Shown: positions 8,239-17,267 of the stretch, piece after piece
Position numbering within the stretch: position 1 is the first letter of the stretch
Layout: each line of letters begins with the position of its first letter
Origin: JAHEDH01 sp963745865
GTDB lineage: Bacteria; Actinomycetota; Acidimicrobiia; Spongiisociales; ZC4RG35
Assembly: GCA_963745865.1 (NCBI GenBank)
Contig: CAVUYZ010000002.1
Location: forward strand, 1-64,000
Reading direction: 5' to 3'
DNA length: 64,000 nucleotides
Made by a program: the position numbers and the translations under genes
The notes under the pieces: model-generated
Seen by the model: only the letters and a program-made list of their open reading frames with translations
Database searches by the model: none
Told to the model about the DNA's origin: nothing

Positions 8239-9108
8239 GTGGCAACCACCCTTCCCGTCTACGACTCTGCGGACTCGCGCACGCCGTTGGTCACCGAGTT
8301 CCGGCACCTCTGGCAGTACCGGGGGTTGATCCGGCTGCTGGTCGGTCGCGACCTCACCGTGCGCTACAAGCGGTCGGTGCTCGGCGTGTGGTGGACACTG
8401 CTCAATCCGCTGCTGCTCACCGGAGTCATGTACCTCGTGTTCGGTGTCGCCTTCAGCGGAGGGAAGTTCGGCGAGGTCGGTGACCCCTACATCCTGTATC
8501 TGCTCAGCGGCGTCTTGATGATCACCTACTTCAGCCAGGGCCTCCTGGCGACCGGTGCGGCGATCACCAATGCCTCCGACATCCTCTCGAAGGTGTACGT
8601 GCCGTCCGAGGTGTTTGCCTTCTCGACCTCGATCGCAGCTCTCGCCAATTTCATCCTCAGCATGTTTCCGATGGTGATCGTCCAGGGGATCGTCGATCTC
8701 AACGACGGGATCGACGGTTCGTGGTTCCACTGGACGTTCGTGCTGGTCCCGATCCCGGCGCTGGCGATGCTGGCCCTCATCACCGGCGGCGGGATGATCA
8801 TCGCGGCTGCGGCCGTCTTCTTCTACGACGTGATGGATCTCATGGGTGTGGTCGTCCAACTCCTCTACTACCTCTCGCCGGTGTTCTACGACGTGCAGTT
8901 CGTCGGCGGCGCCGACTCGTTCTTCGGTCGGGCGATCAAGGCGAACCCACTGTTCTCCTACATGGAGATGTTCCGCTCCTTCCTCTATCGCGGCACGATG
9001 CCGCCCGGATGGCAGTGGGCGATGGTGATCGGTTCGGCCGCGGTCATGCTCGCCGCCGGCGTGTGGGTGTTCTCCCGTGCCTGGCGATCCCTGGTGGCCC
9101 AGCTATGA
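8239..9108 (+). CDS. wzm: Polysaccharide ABC exporter, permease subunit (Wzm-like)
   Basis: A GTG-started protein of 289 residues of the ABC-2 family with about six membrane segments. The N-terminal cytoplasmic part has the hallmark sequence LLVGRDLTVRYKRSVLGVWW, followed by LNPLLLTGVMYLVF. The C-terminal part has the LLYYLSPVFYDV segment of polyol and O-antigen exporters. The stop overlaps the ATG of the ATPase gene by four bases, so the two are translationally coupled. With Wzt it would export a lipid-linked polysaccharide or teichoic-acid-like polymer. It is divergent from the pyruvyl transferase gene with only 47 bases between starts, so promoters must overlap there. Confidence 0.92.
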   Translation: MATTLPVYDSADSRTPLVTEFRHLWQYRGLIRLLVGRDLTVRYKRSVLGVWWTLLNPLLLTGVMYLVFGVAFSGGKFGEVGDPYILYLLSGVLMITYFSQGLLATGAAITNASDILSKVYVPSEVFAFSTSIAALANFILSMFPMVIVQGIVDLNDGIDGSWFHWTFVLVPIPALAMLALITGGGMIIAAAAVFFYDVMDLMGVVVQLLYYLSPVFYDVQFVGGADSFFGRAIKANPLFSYMEMFRSFLYRGTMPPGWQWAMVIGSAAVMLAAGVWVFSRAWRSLVAQL

Positions 9109-9882
9109 CCGAACTGAGCTCCGTGACCCCTGGCTACGACCACACCGAGCCGCCGCTCATCGAGGTCACCGACGTCTCGGTCGAGTATCAGATGGCCGAG
9201 GACCGGGTCGGCACCATCAAGGAGTTCGCCTTCCAGGCGCTCAAACGCCAGCGGACACTCAGGAAGTTCAAGGCCGTCGACGAGGTCTCGTTCACGGTGC
9301 GGCGTGGCGAGACCCTGGCGCTGATCGGACCGAACGGTGCCGGGAAGACCACCCTGATGAAGGTCGTGGCCCGTGTCCTGCCGCCCGAGCGGGGGCCGGG
9401 TGATCGTCCGCGGCAACGTCGCCCCGATGATCGCCCTGGGTGCCGGGTTCAACCCCGAGGTGTCCGCCTACGAGAACATCATCCTGTTCGGGACGCTGTT
9501 GGGCCGTGATCCCGAATACATGCGGGAGCGCATCCCGGTCATCGCCGAATGGGCCGGGCTCACCGAGTTCATCCAGACGCCGGTCCGCAACTACTCCTCG
9601 GGGATGACCGCCCGTCTCGGCTTCGCCGTCGCCGCCGATGTCGATCCGGATGTCATGGTCGTCGACGAGGTGCTGTCGGTGGGCGACCAGGTGTTCCAGA
9701 AGAAGTCGTTCGAGCGGATGCAACAGCTGATGAGCGGCGGTACTGCGGTTCTCCTGGTGTCCCACGCCCTCGAGCAGGTGCGGAAGATGGCCGACCGGGT
9801 GATCTGGCTCGACCACGGGAAGATCGTCATGCGCGGCGACCCCGACGAGGTGATCGAGGCATACAAATCCTCGGTGGAATGA
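9105..9882 (+). CDS. wzt: Polysaccharide ABC exporter, ATPase subunit (Wzt-like), frame break at about 9393
   Basis: The ATG at 9105 overlaps the permease stop. Residues 1-95 carry the extended N-terminus typical of Wzt/TagH ATPases and Walker A GPNGAGKTTL. The frame then breaks in a five-G run at 9391-9395. Dropping one G restores SGRVIVRGNVAPMIALGAGF, the ABC signature YSSGMTARLGFA, Walker B VMVVDEVLSVGD and the H-loop VSHALEQV. The restored protein of about 258 residues has no C-terminal sugar-recognition domain of the O9a type. Such a conserved gene beside an intact permease is unlikely to be decaying, so a sequence error is more likely than a pseudogene. Confidence 0.88.
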
Positions 9883-10141
9883 TCCCCCGATGTGTGTAAC
9901 AAGCCGCTGGTGGGTACGTCCTTTCTATACAGACCGTGCCAGACGCACGGTTCCCAGGTAGTCACATGCTGAAGAGGGGATCCCACACAGACTCGTTGAA
10001 CCGCCATGTTGGGCCGTCCCGGGCGAATGGATTTGGTGCTGTTCCCGGCGCCTTTAGGTTCGAAGGGTGTGTGTCGGATCTCCAACCTCTGTGGTTGGCC
10101 GACCTGAAAGAAACTAGAAGCAACACGAAAGGAAGGGCACA
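9883..10141. promoter_or_regulatory. Leader and promoter region of the SLH protein gene at 10142
   Basis: There is no gene in this stretch. A purine-rich ribosome binding site (AAAGGAAGG) precedes the GTG start. The motif CCTTTAGGT at about 10050 also occurs upstream of the dehydrogenase gene at 47707. I see no clear sigma-70 boxes. Confidence 0.4.
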
Positions 10142-12095
10142 GTGCAGACAGCACTTAGCTCGAAGCGGTCCTGGATCGCTCGTATCGCCGTCCTCGCGAT
10201 GGTGGCCAGTCTCATGGCCATTGCCGCACCGGCAGGCGCTGCGGTCGATACCTCGGCCTCTTGCCCCGATTCCATTGCGGATGCAGGGTTTACCGACCTC
10301 GCCGGTGTTCCCGCCGCTGCGGTCGATGCCATCAATTGCATCGCTGATTACGGAATCTCCACCGGAACCTCCGCTACCACGTTCGATCCGTTTGCGAGAC
10401 GTTGAGCGTTGGCAGATGGCTCTGTTCTTGACCCGCCAGGCCGAGGTTCATGGTTTGACCCTCCCCAGCGGAGCTGATCAGGGATTCACCGATCTGGCTG
10501 GTGTCCCCGCTGCTGCGGTGACCGCCATCAACCAGACTCGCACAGCTCGAGATTTCGACTGGAACGAGCGCTACCACGTTCGATCCGTTCGCGAATGTTG
10601 AGCGTTGGCAGATGGCTCTGTTCCTGACCCGCCTGATCACTGGCGCAGGAATCACGTTGCCTGCTGGTGCCGATCAGGGCTTCACCGATCTGGCCGGAGT
10701 GCCGGACGCAGCCGTGACCGCCATCAATCAGCTCGGTGAGCTGGATATCTCTGACGGTACGACCGCCACGACCTACGATCCCTTCTCGAGTGTTGAGCGC
10801 TGGGCCATGGCTCTGTTCCTACCGCGTGCACGCACGCTGGAATCGTGCTGCTGGCAGGCCGACATCACCATCCGACACTGCCGGCTACTCGACTGCAGCG
10901 TAACATGGCACGTTCTTCGTCAACGGCGCTGCCGCAACCCAGGCACGATCGTCGCAGCTGCTGGTCGCGTGCGACCTGGTCGAGCGATGCGATCAGCACC
11001 TATAGGGTGACCACGACGTCACGAGCTCCCTCCGCAGTGTCGATCGACGTCTTCAACGAGGGCGGAACACACGTTCTGCGTCATCGTCCGAGCCGATCAC
11101 CGCGCACTGGTGCTGAATACGGTTGCTTGACGACGATCGCTCACACCCTCGCTGACCACGACTGACGGTTCAGCTGTCTGGGATTGCCGGATTCGAGAGT
11201 CGATCGTGCAGGCAGGTGACATGGTGCGTCAGCCACAGGGACGGGCGCTGATGCGGTCCGAACATCCGTACCCTGCGCTGCCAGCAATGACAGTCGCAGG
11301 AGCTGCATCGAGTCGGTGACGGCACCGGCGTTTGAGGTGTCGCGCATTTAGCTGAACACCTTCACGCCGATCGCAACCGATCGTCTCGATCACCATCGAG
11401 GGGTCGACGTCGACACGCTGGCCCAACTGGACTGCTGAGCTGACCAACGGCGACGAGTGTCACGGTCTGCACGCAACGATGGCGACAAGCTGACGGTCAC
11501 GGCTCGGTCAACAAGGCATCGACGGCGATCGCGGGCAAGGTCGAACTGAACAACGACGAGACCGTGGCAAACACCGTCGACATCCGACGGTGCTACCGCT
11601 GATGCGGCCGTACGACGTCGTGGCACGGTGTACATCGTGAACGGCGTCATTGACGACATGGCGGGTCTCGAAGCTGCGCTCACCGCTGGAGACTGACATC
11701 TCCATCGTGCGGGCCGACGGACAGATCAACACGGTCGACCGGCGTGACGCTCACCGGACGCCGCAAGCGAGCGGTGGCTGCGTCGGTCGCCGGGGACGGT
11801 GACAGTCATCGTTCAAGACCGGTGGTGACGACGTCAGATGGCGATGCGATTACAGCCGGTCATGTACTCCCGGATGTCGGCTCAACCGGCACTGGATGCT
11901 GCGTCAACGTACGGCGATCCCGAGCAACTCGGCGACGCGACGAGGCTGCGGTTCAGACTGCAGCACTCGAGCAATCGGCGGTGCCCGATCGGTCGGAACT
12001 GTGTGCCGGTGGACAACACGGTCGGAACGACATCGTCTCGGATCACTAACGGCAGACTGATCACGCAGACTGACCTGATTCAAGGTCACGAGTGA
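10142..12095 (+). pseudogene. Secreted SLH-repeat protein, heavily frame-damaged
   Basis: The GTG start follows a good ribosome binding site. The N-terminus is a signal peptide (SWIARIAVLAMVASLMAIAA PAGA) and then AAVDTSASCPDSIADAGFTD. At least three divergent SLH repeats can be pieced together from several frames (GFTDLAGVPAAAV, then TTFDPF, then ERWQMALFLTR). Beyond 10840 only short coding scraps in shifting frames are readable (GTVYIVNGVIDDMAGLEAAL at 11630-11690; LITQTDLIQGHE at the end). The last scrap stops at 12095, directly before a strong terminator, so the original gene was probably about 650 codons. It is a paralogue of the genes at 13612 and 20165. Either a decaying gene or unresolved consensus errors in repetitive sequence. 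Confidence 0.7.
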
Positions 12096-12098
12096 ATG

Positions 12099-12131
12099 AG
12101 AGGGCCCCGGCTTCGGCCGGGGCCCTCTTCT
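12099..12131 (+). terminator. Rho-independent terminator
   Basis: A perfect 13-bp stem (AGAGGGCCCCGGC) closes a TTCG tetraloop and is followed by TCTAT. It begins four bases after the last stop codon of the SLH gene. The T tract is short but the hairpin is very strong. Confidence 0.85.
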
Positions 12132-12186
12132 ATGGGTCGGTCGACTCCTTCAGGAACGCAGCGAACCGCTCTACCGTCTGAACGAG

Positions 12187-13245
12187 ATGCAGAGCCACAG
12201 AATCTCAGCCGTGATCGTCACCTGGCGCTCGCTCTCGGTATTGCCGTTCCGGCAGGGGCGGTCGAGGGAGCGGTGCTGACCGGTGCCTATTCGGACCAGT
12301 GGGAGGCGGGTCTCGACCTGCGCAACTGGGGAGTGGTCGGGGAGTCGCCGATCACCCTCGGTGGCACGTTCCATCATCCCGACGAGGGTCGCGAGAACAC
12401 GCTCCACATCCTCGAAGAAGTGTGGCGTGCAGAGGCGACGCCGGTCGCCAACCTCGAGATCTTCGCCTCATCCGCCGAGGTCGCGAACGGATCGATGGAT
12501 TCCGTGATCACCGAATGGGCGTCGAGCGTGCAGACGTGGCTCGGGCGGGGAGAGGGTCGATCGCTGCTGATCGCCCCCATGGCAGAGATGAACGGCTCGT
12601 GGGTGCCGTGGGGAATGGACCCCGTCACGTATCCAGACGCATTCCGACGGGTGGTGACAATCTTCCGCGACATGGGGATGGACGAGACCCAGGTCCGTTT
12701 CATCTGGGCTCCGAACAGCGTCTCGTCGTGGCCGCACGGCATCACGGCATACTGGCCGGGTAGCGACGTGGTCGACATGGTCGGGGTTCTCCGCTTACAA
12801 CTTCGGCGGCGACCCCGAGAACTGGGCGACCGCCCACGACGCGCTCTTCGAGGCGTCGCAGATCATCCGGGCAGTCGCCAGGGACAAGCCGTTCCTCATC
12901 ACCCAGATCGGCTCGGGTCCCGAAGGCGGAGAGAAGGACGATTGGATCGTCGAGATGGTCGACTTCATCGCCAACGATCCCAACATGGTCGGCTTCGTCT
13001 ACTTCAACTTCGACAAAGAGCGGAACTGGAAGGTCTGGGACGGCTTCGAAGTCAGCCAGGGATGGCAACAAGCGATGCAGCATCCCGACATCACCCACCA
13101 ATGGCCGCTAACCGACTGGTTCCAGCCCGGCCCGATCCCCTTCGAGCCGGGTCCGCCGCCAACCGTCGAAGAGCCGGCCTCCGAGCCCCCGTTAGCAGTT
13201 GAGCCGGGTTGCGCCTGTCAACTCGCCGGCGTTCACAGGCAATGA
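12187..13245 (+). CDS. Secreted GH26-like protein 1, two frame breaks
   Basis: The ATG at 12187 starts MQSHRISAVIVT; after a one-base shift near 12222 it continues as a signal peptide (LALALGIAVPAGA). The mature part reads as a GH26 (beta-mannanase-like) barrel: GGTFHHPDEGRENTLHILEE, then APMAEMNGSWVPWGMDP with the acid/base Glu, then WAPNSVSSWP. A second break in a G run at about 12783 precedes SAYNFGGDPENW. At the position where GH26 enzymes have the nucleophile Glu (KPxxxxE), it has Gln: KPFLITQIGSG. The C-terminus is a short proline-rich tail without SLH repeats. It is a paralogue of the proteins at 14888 and 17268. Confidence 0.75.
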
Positions 13246-13611
13246 ATGGGCGAGGGACGTCGTGGTCGGGTCGAGTCGCCGTGGGGTATGGCCCGAGTAG
13301 ATCGTGCTCGGAGTTACACAGAATCGAGCCCGAGGCGCTCGCCAACCCATACACATTCAAATGGATCTGAAGGCTTGCGTGCGGGTCGTGAGGGCCGAGG
13401 CCTAGCCTGTATTGGGCTCAATGTCGCAGCACACTCGTTCGGTTGGCAGGTCACGCTCCGACCCGCCGATGTTGGGGGTGCTGGGTTCGAGTGCCTGACA
13501 ACAGGGCTGGGCATTGCCGAAGATGGTCTCGGAGGCGAGATGATCGCTCGAGGCTTGATACCTCAGTGGTCGGTCGACTTTGACCATGTAGGCAACAGGA
13601 AGGATGGGCAA
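13246..13611. other. Intergenic region upstream of second damaged SLH gene
   Basis: There are no supportable genes. The last part (about 13560-13611) resembles the leader of the SLH gene at 10142: a GGTCGGTCGAC block, then an AGGAAGG ribosome binding site before a GTG start. I see no clear promoter boxes or terminator. Confidence 0.4.
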
Positions 13612-14454
13612 GTGTCTCGAGCACTCAGCTGCACAGTCGTGCTCTGGATCGCTCGTATCGTCGCTCTCGCCTTGTTTGCGAGCCTCACTGCATTCGGTGC
13701 ATCGGTTGAGAGCGCCGCCATCGACATCTCGAGCAGTTGCCCCGGCAACATCGTGGATGCAGGTTCGCCAATCTCGCCGGCGTGCCCGGCGCTGCGGTGG
13801 ACGCAATCAACTGTGTCGTCGGATACGGCGTCTGACCGGGACCACGGCCACGACGTTCGATCCGTTCCGCGGAAGACCAGCGCTGGCAGATGCCGCTCTT
13901 CCTGGCCCTGCAGGTGGCTGCGCATTGTCTGGCGTTCGCCCTTCCAGCTGGTGCCGATCAGGGGTTCGCCGACTTATCCGGCGTTCCTCCAGGGCTGCGG
14001 TCACCGCCATCAACCAGATCACGGAGATGGGCATCGCTACCGGAACGTCGGACACCACCTTCGATCCGTTTGCAGCGGTTGAGCGCTGGCAGATGGCTCT
14101 TTTCCTCGCACGTATGATCGGTGTCGGCGATCGCGACGACACCACCACCGACGACAACGCCAACAACATGCCATCCGGCGCCGATCAGGGCTTCAGCGAT
14201 CATCAAAGGCGTAACCAAGAGCCGCGATCACCGCCATCAACCAGATCGCGCAAATCGGCGTGGCCGGAGATGGCACCACAGCCACCACCTTCGATCCGTT
14301 TGCACCGCTTGAGCGGTGGCAGATGGCTCTGTTCCTCGCCCGAACCCTCGCCGCCGACGGCATCGCCGAGACCGACCCGTTCCTGCTGAGTTGGAGCATC
14401 GCCGATGTCGATCCGAGCGGCACGATCTCAACCGATGATGTTTCCTCACGTTGA
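13612..14454 (+). pseudogene. Secreted SLH-repeat protein, frame-damaged
   Basis: The GTG at 13612 follows AGGAAGG. The first 50 codons form a signal peptide and a mature start (LWIARIVALALFASLTAFGA, then DISSSCPGNIVDAG) closely related to the protein at 10142. Single-base shifts near 13768, 13795, 13850, 14000 and 14200 split three or four divergent SLH repeats. The pieces TTFDPFAAVERWQMALFLAR and TTFDPFAPLERWQMALFLAR are each readable. The last segment stops at 14454. No catalytic domain is visible. It may be a small anchor or S-layer component; the damage may be real or a consensus error. Confidence 0.65.
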
Positions 14455-14887
14455 GATTCAATGAATCGATGGATCTCTCAACCCCTAGAGAAGCCTGACC
14501 TGACAGTCTCGGACGGAACCCACATGGTCGTGCGTCGACCAACAGAGCGAGAACGTGGTATGGTTGTTGGGCCCCGTCAGGTAACTGACCCCTGACTCGG
14601 CTTCGTCTACGTCAATCGCCTGGGCCGGTCGGGCTTCCGCGAGGATCTCGGATGCTTCGGGCGGCCCATGACGGATCTGTCATCTCGAAGGTAACCCGTT
14701 CGATGACGCTCGGGGTGACCTGATGCTCGTGAATCCCACACCGCAGTCGAGGCATTTGAGCCGAGCGACTGTGCTCTTTTGGGGCGCGTCGTCGGTGCCA
14801 GGGCAAACGCTCCGGATCGTCTCTGCATTCTGAGCACTCATCGCTCGATCCAGAGTGGACCAGAGATGTCTGTAGGTTCGACCGCCT
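14455..14887. other. Mostly non-coding gap with a doubtful minus-strand small gene
   Basis: On the minus strand an ATG at 14841 opens MSAQNAETIRSVCPGTDDAP and then ARLKCLDCGVGF, suggestive of a small Cys-containing protein. It needs a one-base shift near 14740 to continue (HEHQVTPSVIERVTFEMTD) to a stop near 14612. I give it little weight. The remainder shows no gene, terminator or repeat. Confidence 0.25.
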
Positions 14888-15990
14888 TTGGACGAAAAGA
14901 GGACGGTCCGTGTAACCGCCGCAATGATTGTTGTGGTCTTGGTCGGGGCCGCCCGCACGTGCAGAGACCGTTCGACCAGCGGCCAGGACACCGTGTACAG
15001 CGGTGCGTATTCCGACGACTGGGTGTCGGCGGGGACCTCGGGAGGTTGTCGCAGATCGGGAAACCGCTCACGTTTGGTGGCACCTTTCACCATCCGGGGG
15101 AGGGTCACGACAACACCTTCTGGATCCTCGAGCAGGTGTGGCAGTCCGGAGCAACCCCGGTCGCCAACCTCGAGATCTTCGCCACGTCCTATGAGATCGC
15201 TGCGGGGTTCCACGATGACGCCATCGCCGACTGGGCGGTCGGCGTGCAGGAGTGGTTGGCGGCAGGCGAAGGACGCTCGCTGCTGCTCGCCCCGCTTGTC
15301 GAGATGAACGGCGATTGGGTTCCGTGGGCGATGGATCCGGGCAACTACCAGATCGCTTTTCGGCGGATCCACGGCTTGCTCACCGAGATGGGTCTCGACG
15401 GCACCTCGGTCAGATGGGTGTGGGCTCCGAACAGCAGCTCGACCGCTCCGTACAGCATCGTCGACTACTGGCCCGGTGACGACGTCGTCGACATCGTCGG
15501 CCTCTCGGTCTACAACTTCGGGGGAAGTCTCGGCTGGTGGGGCGTGTGGCCGATCATGGACCCGGCGATGGAACAGCTTCGCACCTTGGCCCCCGACAAG
15601 CCCTACCTCGTCACCCAGACCGGGTCAGGGTCTGTTGGCGGCGACAAGAACCGCTGGATCATGGACCTGTTCGACTACGTCGCCGCCGATCCGAATCTCG
15701 TGGGCCTCGTCTACTTCAACTTCGACAAGGAGGCCGACTGGAAGGTGTGGGACGATCGCGGAGTCGCATGGGGATGGCTCGCAGCCAACTCGGACCCCCG
15801 TGTCGGATACCAGTTCCCGCTGACGTCGTGGTTCCAGCCGGGACCGATCCCGTTCGACCCGACCCCTGAACCCGAACCCGTGGTGACGGAACCGACGGTT
15901 TCTCCGGTTCCGCCCAGCTTCAGCGGCTCGGACGTGCAGCGCGCGTCGACGATCCACCGCATGAGACCCACCAGCGCTCGACCCGAATAG
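14888..15990 (+). CDS. Secreted GH26-like protein 2, frame break at about 15033
   Basis: A TTG at 14888 gives a short signal peptide (VTAAMIVVVLVGAA). The frame shifts by one base in a G run at about 15033, after GAYSDDWVSAG, and continues LGRLSQIGKPLTFGGTFHH. The barrel keeps the GH26 acid/base Glu (APLVEMNGDWVPWAMDP) but, like its two paralogues, has Gln where the nucleophile is expected (KPYLVTQTGSGSVGGDKNRW). VYFNFDKEADWKVWD closes the barrel. The tail is proline-rich (DPTPEPEPVV) and carries no SLH repeat, so it may be freely secreted or lost its anchor. It is convergent with wecB. Confidence 0.78.
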
Positions 15991-15997
15991 GGCCTCG

Positions 15998-17104
15998 TCA
16001 GAGCTTTGCCATCGCCTCGATCGATCGCTCCGACGCAGAGCCATCCCCGTAGGGCGATTCGATGACAGCGAGGCGGGCGTGCACGGACTCGAGATCACCC
16101 AGGATGCGCTCGGCGGCCTGGGCGATGTCTCCGCCCGGCATGACCCGCTGGGCGAATGTGCCGATCACCTCGGGACGCTCGGTCGAGTTCCGGACGACGA
16201 TCAATGGCCGTTTGACGATCGACGCCTCTTCCTGAACTCCACCCGAGTCCGAGATGAGCAGCGCAGACTCCGCCTCGAGTCCCAGGAAGTCCCGGTAGCC
16301 GATCGGCTCCACCACATGGAGTTGGCCGAGCAGGTCACCGAGTCCGTGCTCCTCGGCGCGTTTGACCGAGCGAGGATGGAGCGGGAGCACCACCGTGATC
16401 GGCAACGCGGCGAGTTGTTCGAGGATGGTTCGGTAGGTCGCCGGATTGTCGACGTTCTCTGGCCGGTGAAACGTCGAGAGGACGAAGGTCCCCGGTTCGA
16501 CCCCGTACTGCTCGCACAGCGCCAGGCGGTCTTCGGGCGCCGGGAGCAGCGACCTGACCGCCTCGACGACGGTGTTTCCGGTGAGCACGATGCGTTCGTC
16601 GGGGATGCCTTCGGAGCGGAGGTTCGAGACGTTGGTCTGGGTCGGAGCACAGCAGATGTCGGCGAGATGGTCGGCGACGACGCGGTTGTGCTCCTCGGGC
16701 ATGGCCCGGTCGTGGGAGCGGAGTCCGGCCTCGATGTGGACGAGCGGGACCTCGCGGGCATTGGCGGCGATGGCGCCGGCCAGGACAGCGTTGGTGTCTC
16801 CCTGGACGAGCACCGCCCGCGGCTGCTGTTCGGCGAAGAGGGCGTCGAGCCGCTTGGTCGCCTCGCCGATCTGATGTCCCCGGGACATGCCGCCAACATC
16901 GAGGAACACGTCCGGCTCGGGCAGCGTCAGCTCATCGAAGAACGACCCGGACAGCTTGGCGTCGTAATGCTGGCCGGTGTGAACGATCCACGCGGCGTCG
17001 CCCAGCAGCTTGATGATCTCCGACAGCTTGATGATCTCGGGCCGGGTGCCCAGTACGACGGCGATGCTCTTCGGTGCGAAGTCGAAACCCATGCCGGGGA
17101 ACAT
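15998..17104 (-). CDS. wecB: UDP-N-acetylglucosamine 2-epimerase (non-hydrolysing)
   Basis: The protein has 368 residues, the full family length. It interconverts UDP-GlcNAc and UDP-ManNAc in the cytosol, supplying ManNAc for wall polymers. Family hallmarks are visible: VVLGTRPEIIKLSEI at the N-terminus, VQGDTNAVLAGAI, HIEAGLRS and the C-terminal DSGGVQEEASIVKRP. The ATG at 17104 is used; an internal ATG five codons on is possible. UDP-ManNAc is the usual building block of pyruvylated secondary wall polysaccharides in SLH-bearing Gram-positives, which fits the neighbouring csaB-like gene. Confidence 0.93.
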   Translation of the reverse strand: MFPGMGFDFAPKSIAVVLGTRPEIIKLSEIIKLLGDAAWIVHTGQHYDAKLSGSFFDELTLPEPDVFLDVGGMSRGHQIGEATKRLDALFAEQQPRAVLVQGDTNAVLAGAIAANAREVPLVHIEAGLRSHDRAMPEEHNRVVADHLADICCAPTQTNVSNLRSEGIPDERIVLTGNTVVEAVRSLLPAPEDRLALCEQYGVEPGTFVLSTFHRPENVDNPATYRTILEQLAALPITVVLPLHPRSVKRAEEHGLGDLLGQLHVVEPIGYRDFLGLEAESALLISDSGGVQEEASIVKRPLIVVRNSTERPEVIGTFAQRVMPGGDIAQAAERILGDLESVHARLAVIESPYGDGSASERSIEAMAKL

Positions 17105-17118
17105 AGCTGTTGGCTTGT

Positions 17119-17237
17119 TGGCCGTTGGCTTTTGGCTTCCAGGTGTCTCGCTCCGCTCGACGCAGTTCTAAGAACAGACTTGGGGAGCGAAGCGACTCGA
17201 CTCGGGCCAAGAGCCAAAAGCCAAGAGCCAATGGCCG
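17119..17237. repeat. Imperfect inverted repeat between wecB and the GH26-SLH gene
   Basis: GTTGGCCGTTGGCTTTTGGC (17119-17138) pairs with the region 17213-17237 (GCCAAAAGCCAAGAGCCAAT). A smaller inner pair (CTCGCTCCGCTCGAC against GAGCGAAGCGACTCGAC) lies inside. The two genes are divergent, so this long hairpin sits in a shared promoter region. It may be a miniature mobile element. Confidence 0.65.
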
Positions 17238-17267
17238 TCGTCCGCGACAAGTACAATGCGCGAACAC

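Noticed and set aside
9988..10060. Possible riboswitch in the leader before the SLH gene
   Set aside because: I could not match the sequence to any known riboswitch core and saw no convincing conserved pairing.
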